From: Simplicispira psychrophila DSM 11588
GTDB taxonomy: Bacteria; Pseudomonadota; Gammaproteobacteria; Burkholderiales; Burkholderiaceae_C
Length of the DNA: 64,000 bases
Direction: 5' to 3'
Assembly: GCF_000688255.1 (NCBI RefSeq)
Contig: NZ_JHYS01000005.1
Span: 62,001 to 126,000 of the forward strand
The notes beneath the pieces are model-generated. The model worked only from the letters and a program-made list of their open reading frames with translations. It searched no databases and had not been told where the DNA came from. Shown here one piece after another: positions 9,832 to 18,203 of the stretch (the stretch's first letter is position 1; each line of letters opens with the position of its first letter). A program made the position numbers and the translations under genes.

Positions 9832-10898
9832 GCCGCATCAAAGTCATGGTCGTGGACGACTCCGCTGTAGTGCGACAGGTGGTGACGGCACTGCTGGCGC
9901 GCGACCCTGGCATTGAGGTGGTAGCCGCTGTGGCCGATCCGATTTTTGCCATGAATCGCATGCGGGTGCAGTGGCCCGATGTGCTGGTACTGGATATCGA
10001 GATGCCGCGTATGGACGGCATCACGTTCCTGAAAAAAATCATGGCTGAACGGCCTACGCCGGTGGTGATTTGCTCGACCCTGGCAGAACAAGGCGCCGAA
10101 ATCTCCATGGCCGCCCTGGCTGCGGGGGCAGTCGCCATCATTACCAAGCCCAAACTGGGGCTCAAGCAGTTTCTGGAGGATGCATCGGACGATCTGGTGT
10201 CGGCGGTCAAGGCGGCTGCACGCGCCAACGTGGCGGTGCTGCGCGGCGCCTCTGCACGGCACACCGCCGATGTGATCCTGCCAGCCTTAGACAAACCATC
10301 GACCCTGATCCAGACCACCGAGCGGGTCGTGGCCCTGGGCACTTCCACCGGCGGCACGCAAGCACTGGAAGAGGTATTAACCGCGCTGCCACGGGTGACG
10401 CCAGGCATTGTCATCGTGCAGCACATGCCCGAGAAGTTCACGGCAGCGTTCGCGCAGCGGCTTAACGGCCTATGCCAGATCGAGGTCAAAGAGGCCCAGA
10501 ACAACGACCGCGTGATCAATGGCCGCGCGCTGATTGCGCCGGGTGGCAAGCACATGCTGCTCAAGCGCAACGGCGCGCAGTACCACGTCGAAGTGATCGA
10601 TGGCCCCCTGGTCAACCGCCATCGCCCGTCAGTGGACGTGCTGTTTCGCTCGGTGGCTAAGTGTGCAGGAGCCAATGCGTTGGGGGTCATCATGACGGGT
10701 ATGGGCGACGATGGCGCCGCAGGATTGTTTGAAATGCGCCAAGCAGGTGCCCGCACCCTGGCACAAGATGAAGCCAGTTGCGTGGTCTACGGCATGCCCA
10801 AAGAAGCCGTCAAACGCGGCGGTGTCGAAAAAACTGTTCCCCTGAGCGCCATTGCCCGCGAAATCATGCTGCAGCTATCGGGCGTGATGGTGCGCTGA
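9828..10898 (+). CDS. cheB: Protein-glutamate methylesterase/deamidase CheB
   Basis: The start is a GTG at 9828 that overlaps the cheD stop (GTGA), with AAGGAG at 9815-9820 at good spacing. The 356-residue product has an N-terminal receiver (acidic pair in [10 protein letters not shown], phospho-Asp in [11 protein letters not shown], Lys in ITKPK) and a C-terminal esterase. The esterase catalytic triad is visible: Ser in [11 protein letters not shown], His in IVQHMPEKF, and Asp in [13 protein letters not shown]. When phosphorylated by CheA it demethylates transducers. It closes the adaptation block cheR-cheD-cheB. Residues between the domains are Ala/Thr-rich, like a linker. Confidence 0.96.
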   Translation: MSRIKVMVVDDSAVVRQVVTALLARDPGIEVVAAVADPIFAMNRMRVQWPDVLVLDIEMPRMDGITFLKKIMAERPTPVVICSTLAEQGAEISMAALAAGAVAIITKPKLGLKQFLEDASDDLVSAVKAAARANVAVLRGASARHTADVILPALDKPSTLIQTTERVVALGTSTGGTQALEEVLTALPRVTPGIVIVQHMPEKFTAAFAQRLNGLCQIEVKEAQNNDRVINGRALIAPGGKHMLLKRNGAQYHVEVIDGPLVNRHRPSVDVLFRSVAKCAGANALGVIMTGMGDDGAAGLFEMRQAGARTLAQDEASCVVYGMPKEAVKRGGVEKTVPLSAIAREIMLQLSGVMVR

Positions 10899-10967
10899 GC
10901 ACCAACGGCCTGATTGTCTGACTGTCTTACAAAGTACCCCCCCCACATACCAAAATTGGAGTCGCAC

Positions 10968-11351
10968 ATGACACTGAAGTGGAACGACCGCTACGCCACG
11001 GGGTACGCCGAAATGGATGCCCAGCATCGCCATCTGTTTGAGTTGATCAATCGCATGATGGCAGCCAATACGGCGCAAGAGATCAAGCCCCTGCTGATGC
11101 AGTTGTACAAACACACACATGCGCATTTTCAGCAGGAAGAAGATTTGATACGCAGCACCGGCTTTCCCGGCTTGTCTGCGCACATTAACGGACACAACCG
11201 CTTGCTTGACCGGCTCAATGCGTTCAGTAGCGATATCGGTCGCGAAAATTTCAACAAGACCGCACTGGTGGCACTGATGAGCGACTGGGCCATGAACCAC
11301 ATCGTTCATGATGACATCAATGCCTTGAACTACCGGGCGCAAAAGGACTGA
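10968..11351 (+). CDS. Bacteriohemerythrin (O2-binding di-iron protein)
   Basis: This 127-residue single-domain hemerythrin has a start at 10968 supported by GGAG at 10958-10961. All seven expected iron ligands can be placed: H20 in DAQHRHLF, H53 and E57 in HAHFQQEE, H72 and H76 in SAHINGH, H111 and D116 in NHIVHDD. Bacteriohemerythrins bind O2 reversibly and are thought to deliver or sense oxygen. The position after cheB, separated by 69 bp with a C run, suggests a link to oxygen-guided motility. Whether it is co-transcribed with the chemotaxis genes cannot be seen. Confidence 0.92.
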   Translation: MTLKWNDRYATGYAEMDAQHRHLFELINRMMAANTAQEIKPLLMQLYKHTHAHFQQEEDLIRSTGFPGLSAHINGHNRLLDRLNAFSSDIGRENFNKTALVALMSDWAMNHIVHDDINALNYRAQKD

Positions 11352-11368
11352 GCCACTGCTGCTGGCCC

Positions 11369-11586
11369 TAGAGCGCTTTCACACTGAGCGGCCATCACCG
11401 CAGTGGCTGACCACCACAGACCACCGCATGGGGCCAAGCGCTCAAGCACAAGCCAGTTGGGTTGAGTACCACCCAACCCACAGTGCAAATTTATGCTATT
11501 TTTGGCCTCTAAGCCTTTAAATATGTGCGTTAGTAGCTATCAATTTTGATACGATGCATTCCTCAGTCAGCGCGAAAACGCTCTAT
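11369..11586. repeat. Mosaic intergenic repeat, copy 1
   Basis: The element is bounded by an inverted end motif: TAGAGCGCTTTC at the left and its near complement ending GAAAACGCTCTA at the right. Inside lie a palindrome GTTGGGTTGAGTACCACCCAAC and a module with 'aaatttatgctatttttggc' followed by 'ctttaaatatgtgcg' and TAGCTATCA. The same modules recur in different order at 39612-39770 and 63575-63739. It is non-coding. Confidence 0.75.
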
Positions 11587-11747
11587 TTACAAGGAAGGCC
11601 GGCAAGATTTTTTGTGAGATTCAGTCAAATGGGGCCCTTTTTATGGCTACCAACTGTGGCAGGCCATGGGATCAGAGTTCATAGCTGGAACCGCACGCCC
11701 AGCAAGCGTTAGAGGCTAATTTGATCCAATTTAATTGGAATCTGACC
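11587..11747. other. Gap between intergenic repeat and IS element
   Basis: There is no gene here. Near its right end is the perfect palindrome CCAATTTAATTGG (11726-11738), followed by AATCTGACC (11739-11747), the left copy of the insertion-sequence target duplication. The segment 'aattggaatctgaccc' resembles the tandem 'attaattctgacccct' units to the right of the insertion sequence, which suggests the element landed in an older repeat. Confidence 0.4.
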
Positions 11748-13128
11748 CTCATGGCACAAGGATAAGCGCCCAAGCAAGGATTCGAAGGTGGACTGAAGCC
11801 CCGACAGTGATAGGCTGAAGTTGCAAAACGGACAGCAAATCACAAGGACATCAGCCCGGATGAAGGATAACAAAGTCAAGAATTTTCAGCAGGCGCTGAG
11901 CATCCAAGACATCTGCTGTGTGGTTGAGCACCACAGCAAGCCCACGGCACGCCATCGCCTGTATCCGCCCTTGAAGACTTTGAGCCTGTTCATCTGGCAA
12001 ATTCTGGCTGGCGCACGAACGTGCCAGGATGCCGTGGTGCGCAATCTATCCGAGCGCGTGAGCCTGGGGGTATCCCCCAGCTCCCTGAACACTGCAGCCT
12101 ACTGCGAGGCCCGAATGCGCCTGCCAACAGCCATTGCAGCAACCCTTGGCAGTTTGCTCAGCGAGCGATTGGAATGCCTGACACGCCGAGCAACCAAGCG
12201 GCGTTTCCTCAAAGCAAAACACAAGCGCCTGGCCTGGGCTTTCCCATGGTTCGTATTGGTGCCCTGATCGGGCTGGCCAGCGGTGCGGTACTGGGCTATC
12301 AACTGACACCTTTGCAGGGCAAGGGCTCGGGCGAGCAGACGGTGCTGCGCGCCTTGAGCGACAAGATACTGCCGGGCGATATTGTTCTGGCCGACGCCTG
12401 GTTGGCCACATGGTGGCTCATTCATGCCATCAGCTGTCGCGGCGCAGATGTGCTCATGGCGCAGCATGGCAGGCGAACCAGCGATTTTTCGCAAGGCGAG
12501 TCCTTGGGCAAGAAAGACCATATTGTTGAATGGGCGCGCCCCCAAAACCCCAATGGATGAGTGCGCAGGAGTATGCAGGCTGCCCGCCAAGGCTGCGAAT
12601 GCGAGAAATCGAGGTCGATGGCCGGGTGCTGGTGACAACGCTGTTGCAGCCGGCCTACGCCAGCGCGCTGGCGCTGGATCGGCTGTACGCCATGCGCTGG
12701 AATATCGAGGTGGATTTTCGCGCCATCAAAGCGACGCTGGAGCTGGATGTGCTGCGCTGCAAGTGCAGAGAGATGATTGAGAAGGAAATCGCAGTATCCA
12801 TGCTGGCTTACAACCTGGTGCGCTGGGCCATCAGCGCCAGTGCAGCGCCGGCGCAGGTGCTCGCGCGTGCGTTAAGTTTTGCAGGGGCCAGGCGTTTGCT
12901 GGCAAGTTTCAGCCTTCGATTCGTGGGCTGTGCAAGCGGCAGTATTGCCGCTTTGACTGAAGTCTTGCTCAAGAGTATTGCCAAGCTCAAATTGCCGACG
13001 CGAACTGGCCGAATCGAGCCGCGTGCCAAGAAGCGGCGTCCGAAAAACCTACCGTTGTTGAGCATGCCCCGTCATGTCGCGCGCCAGCGCCATTCGCATC
13101 AAGCGGGGGCTTATCCTTGTGCCATGAG
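11748..13128 (+). mobile_element. IS4-family insertion sequence, degenerate
   Basis: The ends are perfect 20-bp inverted repeats: CTCATGGCACAAGGATAAGC at 11748-11767 and its complement at 13109-13128. The element is flanked by a 9-bp direct repeat AATCTGACC (11739-11747 and 13129-13137), the expected target duplication. The length of 1381 bp fits an IS4-type element that has lost some internal sequence. Its transposase gene is broken (separate entry), so it should be immobile unless helped in trans. Confidence 0.88.
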
Positions 13129-13135
13129 AATCTGA
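11860..13135 (+). pseudogene. IS4-family transposase, broken by deletion and frameshift
   Basis: Three frames together give a DDE transposase of the IS4 family. The first frame (from ATG 11860) runs to about 12173, ending in SLLSERLE. The reading then jumps to another frame at MPDTPSNQAAFPQ. In intact relatives the region just before MPDT holds the first catalytic Asp in a 'VDGT' motif, and it is missing here, so the jump is an internal deletion. A second shift lies in the C5-A4-C4 run near 12536-12550, after which reading continues PQWMSAQEY. The IS4 signature follows as Y-(2)-R-(3)-E-(6)-K: LYAMRWNIEVDFRAIK. The stop TGA (13133-13135) lies outside the inverted repeat, within the target duplication. 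Confidence 0.88.
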
Positions 13136-13170
13136 CCCCTATTAATTCTGACCCCTATTAATTCCGACCC
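13129..13170 (+). repeat. Tandem 'attaattctgacccct' repeat
   Basis: Three consecutive units follow the insertion sequence: aatctgacccct (13129-13140), attaattctgacccct (13141-13156) and attaattccgaccc (13157-13170). The first contains the right target duplication. The same word occurs once left of the element (11739-11747). It is probably a REP-like site that served as target. Confidence 0.6.
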
Positions 13171-13508
13171 GATTTGAGACGTCCACGGAAACCGGAACCT
13201 CTTCCTTCAAGTCAAAGCGCCTGAGGAGTTGCAAAGGCACAACGGTTTACACCAACCAACACGCAGAGAAAGTCATACTAGCCGCACGCGTCACGGCACA
13301 GCGCCCGCCCCTGTCTAGAGAGGAAAAACCGAGCCTAGAGACACTGTTGGCCACCGCACCTCTCCGAGGGTATTCCCCTGTCTCCAAAGCGTCAAAGAAG
13401 GGATTTCCACTCTTTACCGCTTGAAACATTGCACCTAATCTTGGCCGCTGAAAAGCCCTCAACGTCTGTGGGCTTCCATCCATTGCATGCAGCAGTAGGA
13501 GCGACCTT
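13171..13508 (+). other. Leader region of the porin gene
   Basis: There is no gene in these 338 bases. An AGTAGGAG at 13494-13501 is the porin ribosome site. The short word 'ctagag' occurs at 13314 and, as 'cctagagac', at 13334. I cannot assign promoter boxes with confidence. Confidence 0.4.
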
Positions 13509-14771
13509 ATGAAGAAAATGCGCATCTTGTCAGCAGCCATGTTCGGCTGCGTTTCATCGTTGGCCATGGCGCAAAGCACGATTGGCACCAGCAGTGTCAC
13601 GATATACGGACTCATCGACGTCGGTATCAACCACGTTACCGGCGCGCCCGGCGGTTCCGTGACCAGCATCACCAGCGGAAACATGGAAGGCTCACGCCTC
13701 GGCTTCAAAGGCAATGAAGACCTGGGCGGCGGATACCGTGCCATCTTCACACTGGAATCGCGCCTCGAAGCCGATACCGGCTCGCTCAGCAACCGCCCCC
13801 TTTCCGGTGGTCGGCTGCCTGACCGGCTCAGCACCGCGACGTCCCTCGGTCTGCCGGCCGCACTGCAGCCCGCCGTTTCCGCCGTCGCCGCCCAGATCGG
13901 CTCGTCCGTCGGCGTGAACCTGGGCAACGGCATGTTCGACCGGCAGGCCTTCGTCGGCATGGTCACGCCGTTTGGTGCCTTCACGGCGGGCCGGCAGTAC
14001 ACGCCGGGCTATCTGGCCTCCGCCAGCTTCGACGTGATGAAGACCGAATCGAGCCTTGCGCTGGGGCAACTGGTCGCCATTCCGGCCTCGTTCGACATCC
14101 GCGTGAGCAACTCGCTCCAGTACGGCTTGAAGTTGAACGGCCTGACGGCCACCGCCATGTACGCAGCCGGTGAAATCGCCGGTCGGGCAAACGCTGGACG
14201 CCTGCTGGGCGTCATGGCCATGTACCAGGGCAACGGCTATTCCTTCGGTGGCGGCTACAACACGCGCAACAACGAACTGGGTGAAAAGTCGCTGACGAAC
14301 GTCATCCTAGGCGCGACGGTGGACGTCGGTCCGGGCACGCTGACTGGCCAATTCACCACTATCAAGGATGACAACCCCAGCGGCCTGTCCAGCATCAGCG
14401 CCGCCCTGTCGGCAAACCCGGCGACGGCACCTGTCGCCGGTCTGGTGCAGAACGCCTTCATCCAGGGCTTCCGGCAAGACGCCCGCCTGTTCCAGGTCGG
14501 CTACCGCATCACCAGCGGCGTGCACACTGTGTCCGTGGCTTACAACAGCATGAACGACAAACGTCCGTTCAATGCAGACCGCGTTTCGTATGGCGCGGCT
14601 TACACGTATGCCCTGTCCAAACGAACCGACCTGAATGCAGTTTTGACACATCTGAACAACAAGAACACGTCGCAAGACATGCTGGGTGGCAACGGCTTCT
14701 TGGGCGGCGTAGCTGCAAAACCGGGCCAGGATGTGAACAGCTTGGCACTGTCGATTCGCCACCGCTTCTGA
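13509..14771 (+). CDS. Outer-membrane porin, Gram-negative general porin family
   Basis: This 420-residue trimeric-type porin forms a passive channel for small solutes. A classical signal peptide (Lys-rich start, hydrophobic core, cleavage after AMA at about residue 21) is followed by SSVTIYGLIDVGI, the first strand seen in Burkholderiales porins. The segment SRLGFKGNEDLGGGYRAIFT is highly typical. The protein ends with Phe (SIRHRF), the outer-membrane assembly signal. The start is supported by AGTAGGAG seven bases upstream. The gene stands alone, with an insertion sequence upstream and a terminator hairpin at 14861-14890. Substrate specificity cannot be told from sequence. Confidence 0.93.
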   Translation: MKKMRILSAAMFGCVSSLAMAQSTIGTSSVTIYGLIDVGINHVTGAPGGSVTSITSGNMEGSRLGFKGNEDLGGGYRAIFTLESRLEADTGSLSNRPLSGGRLPDRLSTATSLGLPAALQPAVSAVAAQIGSSVGVNLGNGMFDRQAFVGMVTPFGAFTAGRQYTPGYLASASFDVMKTESSLALGQLVAIPASFDIRVSNSLQYGLKLNGLTATAMYAAGEIAGRANAGRLLGVMAMYQGNGYSFGGGYNTRNNELGEKSLTNVILGATVDVGPGTLTGQFTTIKDDNPSGLSSISAALSANPATAPVAGLVQNAFIQGFRQDARLFQVGYRITSGVHTVSVAYNSMNDKRPFNADRVSYGAAYTYALSKRTDLNAVLTHLNNKNTSQDMLGGNGFLGGVAAKPGQDVNSLALSIRHRF

Positions 14772-14860
14772 GACACGAGCCCGGCTTGCGAGCATGACCA
14801 AAATCCCCCGCAAGGGGTAATACCAGTCAGTCAAGCACCCGACGACCTCGCTCTCCTGTC

Positions 14861-14893
14861 AAAGGCAACCTGTGTCAACACGTTGCCTTTTAC
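14861..14893. terminator. Hairpin terminator after the porin gene
   Basis: A 9-bp perfect stem, AAAGGCAAC (14861-14869) with GTTGCCTTT (14882-14890), has a 12-nt loop and is followed by 'tacttttg'. It is 90 bp past the porin stop. Confidence 0.65.
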
Positions 14894-15031
14894 TTTTGAT
14901 AAGCCTCTCGCAATGTGCTTTGCGCGAGACCCTGCCCTCAACCTCACCGGCAAGTTCTCCATCCGCAGGCAAGCTGCCTCTGTGGCACGTCGTGCAGCAA
15001 CTAAACGCCTTACTGGCGTCTTTGGTCAAAT

Positions 15032-15060
15032 AAAAAAGCGCCTCAAAGGGCGCTTTTTTA
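15032..15060. terminator. Strong bidirectional hairpin terminator next to attL
   Basis: AAAAAAGCGCC (15032-15042) pairs with GGCGCTTTTTT (15049-15059) around a 6-nt loop. A and T runs on both sides make it work in either direction. It lies immediately left of the island's attL and insulates the island from the porin side. Confidence 0.8.
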
Positions 15061-15063
15061 TAT

Positions 15064-15080
15064 TCTGGCGGAGGCTGTGA
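15064..15080 (-). repeat. attL core (tRNA-Ser 3'-end duplicate)
   Basis: tctggcggaggctgtga matches 26293-26309 exactly over 17 bp; both flanks differ at the next base. It reproduces the last 15 bases of the tRNA-Ser gene including CCA plus two bases beyond, without the rest of the tRNA. Confidence 0.85.
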
Positions 15081-15143
15081 CCGCCTACTATCTAGCATTC
15101 ATGCGGGTTTCAAGCCATTTACTAGATTTATCCCACCATCATT

Positions 15144-15161
15144 CCCACCTAAAAAAAGTGG
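15144..15161. promoter_or_regulatory. Candidate integrase arm site, left
   Basis: cccacctaaaaaaagtgg matches 26166-26183 (cccacctaaaaaaggtgg) with one difference over 18 bp. The two copies lie 64 bp and 110 bp inside the two att cores, as arm-type integrase sites would. Confidence 0.5.
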
Positions 15162-15195
15162 CTGCAAAATAAAGTGCTTTAGCTAGTCTGGCTAA

Positions 15196-15510
15196 TCAGC
15201 CGCGCACCAGCAATTGCAGCTCTTGGCGGGCGCTTTTGACGTGGATCACGCTGTCGATGCCGTATACCTTGCCATCGTGTCGCACCCGGTCAGCCGACGT
15301 AATGCCGGGGCGGTAGCGCAGTCGCACCCGTGCCGACACTTCGCTTTGCGCTTGCAATGCGGCCATGAATTCGCGCCCCACCAGCGGCTCAAAAGCGCAC
15401 CAGACAGTGCAGACAGGCACCCAGGCACCGGGGATGGGGTCGCCGTACTTGTCCACGCCTTCCTCCATGCGCTCAATCGTCACCCGTCGGTCTAGCTGGC
15501 CCGACTTCAC
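15196..15510 (-). CDS. Phage head-tail adaptor (head closure) protein
   Basis: This 104-residue protein belongs to the HK97 gp7/SPP1 gp16-type head-tail joining family. Recognition rests on the N-terminal pattern GQLDRRVTIER, the short acidic stretch, the segment VWCAFEPLVGREFMAA and the later YRPGITSADRVRHDGKVYGI, a familiar layout in this family. It would close the packaged head and offer the surface to which a tail attaches. It is the last gene before attL. Its stop is about 115 bp inside attL, and its start overlaps the connector gene by 4 bp. Confidence 0.85.
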   Translation of the reverse strand: MKSGQLDRRVTIERMEEGVDKYGDPIPGAWVPVCTVWCAFEPLVGREFMAALQAQSEVSARVRLRYRPGITSADRVRHDGKVYGIDSVIHVKSARQELQLLVRG

Positions 15511-15794
15511 TGGTACACCCGGTACGGTGCCAACAGCCGCTCAAACGCACGGTTATCGGTCAGGGGCCGGTCTGTTTGGCTCTCGCGCCACAGGTACAGG
15601 TCACCCACCAGCAGCAGCGCGGCAGACTTAATCGGCGCGGGCGCGGTGTTGTCCAACGGCACAGGGCTGTTGATGTGGTCGCCTACGGCAAGGGTCGCCG
15701 CAGCGATCAGGCCCAGCAGCAGCGCATCTTCGGCGTCGTCGTCAACCCGAAGGTGAAGTTTGGTTTCTTGCAGTGTCAGCATTTGAATGTTCAA
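15507..15794 (-). CDS. Phage head-tail connector protein (gp6-like)
   Basis: This 95-residue mostly helical protein has the start LTLQETKLHLRVDDDAEDAL and then LIAAATLAVGDHI, the pattern of HK97 gp6/SPP1 gp15-type connectors that form a ring under the portal. It overlaps the terL stop by 4 bp (15791-15794) and the adaptor gene by 4 bp. The pair of connectors at the end of a head module, with no tail gene after them, is characteristic of capsid-forming satellites. Confidence 0.85.
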   Translation of the reverse strand: MNIQMLTLQETKLHLRVDDDAEDALLLGLIAAATLAVGDHINSPVPLDNTAPAPIKSAALLLVGDLYLWRESQTDRPLTDNRAFERLLAPYRVYQ

Positions 15795-17293
15795 ACAAAA
15801 GTAAATGAATCAAAAGAGGTGCCCACGGCAGCCTCAGCGCGGGCGGCAGCACCCATAGCCATGGCAAGGGCCTGCATCCCGTCAATGCGGCCCGTGCTGC
15901 GGCTCTTGTCCAGCTTGCGCGCGCCGGTCGGGTCTTTGGTCACAGTGGCGTTAGCCGCGCACATGGTCAACACGGGGTGTCCACCGTGGGCAAGCCGGCC
16001 ATTCAGCAATTCGGCCTCCAGCGCATCCAGGGCGCCGCCCATGTCTTTCCAGCCTTGGCCCCAAGGGATCAGCGGCAGGTCAACATCAATGCGGTCGAAC
16101 TCGCGTTTCAGCTCGGCCATCTTCCAGCGGTCGAACGCCACCGCGTGCACGTCTAGCCCGCTCAGAATCTCGGCAATGTCGTGGGCCACGTAGGCGTAAT
16201 CCACCGTGGCCCCCGGCGTGGTGCGTAGGTGGCCTTGCCGGTGCCACACGTCGTAGGGCGCACGGTCACGGCGGGCGCGGTCTAGCAAGCCTTGTTCAGG
16301 CGTCCAAAAGTGGGGTTGCACGTGCCAAACGCCATCGATCTGGCCAATCACGACAAGCGCGGTCAGGTCAGTCCGCATAGACAGATCAAGACCGCACCAG
16401 ACGGGCGCATCGTCCAGCGGCTGAACCCTTGCACTGCAAGCCTTCCACACCCCCGGCGAGACATACGGGCTATCGGTGCTGACGCGGTTGTTCAGCAGCA
16501 GGTTGCGCGCGCTGTTTTCCATGCTCGGCATCCGCTGCGCTTGCGTCATCTGCTCGCGTAGGTCGTCCAGGCTGCGGAACAGACCCAAAGCGGGATTGGC
16601 CGCTTTCCACGCTGATTCGTCCATCAAGTCGCAGCCCTCGGGCGCGGCGTACAGGTGGCACACAATGCGCGGGTCTTGGCTGGTCTTTGCGTCGTCGATC
16701 CACACGCTCAATAGGTCGGCGTCGCTGGCAGATTGGGTGCTTATAGCTATCAATAAAGGAGCATCATGGGCACCTTGACTTGTCGTAATGGCATCGATGA
16801 AGTCGCTTTGCGGGCCTCGCACCTGGCCGATTTCGTCAAGGATGGCCAGCACCGGGGACAGGCCGTGTGCCGTCTTGCCGTCAGCAGCAAGGGCGCGGTA
16901 TTCGGTATTGAGGGGCAGGCCCAGCAGGCGCTTGCCGGATGGCACGATCCGCACCACGCTGGACAGCTTCGGGGACAACTGCACCATCTTGCTGGCCAAG
17001 TTGAAAACGAGTGCGGCTTGGTCGCGGCTCATGGCACCAGACACGATCTGGCTGTTTTGCTTGGCCTCGGGGCCGACCAGGTGGGCCAGCAGCAGGCCGG
17101 CGATCAATCCGCTCTTGCCGTTCTTGCGGCTCACGCTCAGGATGGCGCGGCGCGTGCCGGCTGGGTTGTCGTACACGTCACGGATGAACTGCTTTTGAAA
17201 CTCTGCCAGCTCCATGGGCTTGCCGACGTGGGCGCCATCTGGGGTCAGGCAGTGCGTTTCAATGAAGCGGATGACGCGGGCGGCGCGGGTCAC
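15791..17293 (-). CDS. Terminase large subunit (HK97-type TerL)
   Basis: This 500-residue packaging motor and nuclease pumps DNA into the procapsid and cuts it. The N-terminal ATPase has a Walker A region SVSRKNGKSGLIAGLLLAHL and a Walker B LAILDEIG with catalytic Glu. The C-terminal nuclease begins at GLDLSMRTDLTALVV with its first metal-binding Asp; a second Asp is in VAFDRWKMAEL and a late Asp in STGRIDGMQALAMA. The length is normal for the family and all motor and nuclease motifs look intact. The start is a GTG overlapping the terS stop as GTGA. Possession of its own TerL separates this island from PICIs that only redirect a helper's terminase. Confidence 0.95.
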   Translation of the reverse strand: MTRAARVIRFIETHCLTPDGAHVGKPMELAEFQKQFIRDVYDNPAGTRRAILSVSRKNGKSGLIAGLLLAHLVGPEAKQNSQIVSGAMSRDQAALVFNLASKMVQLSPKLSSVVRIVPSGKRLLGLPLNTEYRALAADGKTAHGLSPVLAILDEIGQVRGPQSDFIDAITTSQGAHDAPLLIAISTQSASDADLLSVWIDDAKTSQDPRIVCHLYAAPEGCDLMDESAWKAANPALGLFRSLDDLREQMTQAQRMPSMENSARNLLLNNRVSTDSPYVSPGVWKACSARVQPLDDAPVWCGLDLSMRTDLTALVVIGQIDGVWHVQPHFWTPEQGLLDRARRDRAPYDVWHRQGHLRTTPGATVDYAYVAHDIAEILSGLDVHAVAFDRWKMAELKREFDRIDVDLPLIPWGQGWKDMGGALDALEAELLNGRLAHGGHPVLTMCAANATVTKDPTGARKLDKSRSTGRIDGMQALAMAMGAAARAEAAVGTSFDSFTFV

Positions 17294-17751
17294 TTCACCG
17301 CCCGCAATGTTGGGATCAGGTCGTCGCCGTCGTCTTGGCGTGCCTGGCGCTCCAATGCCGAACCCTTGGCGATGTTTTCGGACTGGCCTACGGTGGCCAG
17401 CGTGTGAACCATCAGCAGGCGGGCAAGCGTCACGGCACGGCGCGTCAGGTTTTCCACGATGGCGGCAAGCGGGTGGGCCTTGTCACCCAGCAGATAACCC
17501 TCAGCGTCTAGCGTGGCTTGCAGCGCTTCAATGTCTGCCTGACACCGCGCCAAGTTTCCAGCCGTCACCAGGTCGGAGCCCGTCCAGGTATCGCGGGGAC
17601 GGGCCGTCACGATGGCATCCCAAAACGGGAGATCACCCGGGCGCAAGTTGACGTGCGCAGGTGGCGGCAGTGGCCCCAGCGCGGCCGCTTGGCTGGCAGC
17701 GATGGCAGCGGCAGCACTGTCGGAGCGGGCACGGCGGGGGGTGATTTTCAC
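17290..17751 (-). CDS. Terminase small subunit (P27 family)
   Basis: This 153-residue protein precedes terL in the usual order and overlaps it by 4 bp. It has an Ala-rich N-terminus, LRPGDLPFWDAIVTARPRDTW, then AGNLARCQADIEALQATL and IVENLTRRAVTLARLL, which is the helical pattern of P27-type small terminases. It should recognise the island's packaging site and recruit TerL. The site itself is not identified. Because small-subunit specificity decides which DNA is packaged, this gene would favour island DNA over helper DNA. Confidence 0.85.
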   Translation of the reverse strand: MKITPRRARSDSAAAAIAASQAAALGPLPPPAHVNLRPGDLPFWDAIVTARPRDTWTGSDLVTAGNLARCQADIEALQATLDAEGYLLGDKAHPLAAIVENLTRRAVTLARLLMVHTLATVGQSENIAKGSALERQARQDDGDDLIPTLRAVK

Positions 17752-18203
17752 AGGGCGTTTTTCCAGTTAGCGGTTGCGTTGTGGGAAGGGTCGGTCTGGT
17801 GCGCAGGGTCGCTGTCGATTTCTGGCGCGTCAATGGCCCGTGCAGCCACCAGATCAGCCCGTATCGCGTCATACCAGCCGTGGCAGGGGTCTAGCGGCAT
17901 ACCGTCTGCGTCGCAGCCGTAGCGCACCGTCTTGCCTTGCTCCTTTGCCGTTTTGCGCGAGTGGCATTCATGGCACAGCGGTTGCAGCGACTCGGGGCGG
18001 TTGTCGTCCGCACCGTTCATGTGATCCACGTCGGTGGCAATGACAGTCAACCCACGGGCGGTGCAGTGGCGACACAGCGGTTCACCGGCCAGCACACTGG
18101 CGCGCAGCTTTTGCCATGCGTAGCCGTTGAGCTTGAGCGTGCGCCGTGGGTCAGCATCCCGCCCGGTGCGCTTGGTCGCGGACTTGAGTAGTGCGGCTGT
18201 CAT
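17748..18203 (-). CDS. HNH endonuclease of the packaging module
   Basis: In this 151-residue protein the HNH core is clear: CRHC, then DVDHMNG with the general-base His, an Asn/Pro segment and PLCHECHSRKT. The two Cys pairs should bind structural zinc. HNH proteins next to TerS/TerL in HK97-type phages are needed for specific cleavage at cos ends, so this points to a cos-type packaging scheme. It overlaps both terS and the portal gene by 4 bp. Confidence 0.9.
   Translation of the reverse strand: MTAALLKSATKRTGRDADPRRTLKLNGYAWQKLRASVLAGEPLCRHCTARGLTVIATDVDHMNGADDNRPESLQPLCHECHSRKTAKEQGKTVRYGCDADGMPLDPCHGWYDAIRADLVAARAIDAPEIDSDPAHQTDPSHNATANWKNAL

Noticed and set aside
14883-15080. Possible 65-residue + strand protein between porin and attL
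   Set aside because: It begins inside one terminator stem, runs through a second terminator and into the att core, lacks a ribosome site and has a composition expected of chance. It is not listed as a gene.
16741-16775. 'tagctatcaataaaggagcatcatgg' inside terL, resembling the intergenic repeat and a ribosome site
   Set aside because: Only about ten bases match the repeat, and the terL frame reads cleanly through it on the other strand. It is taken as coincidence.
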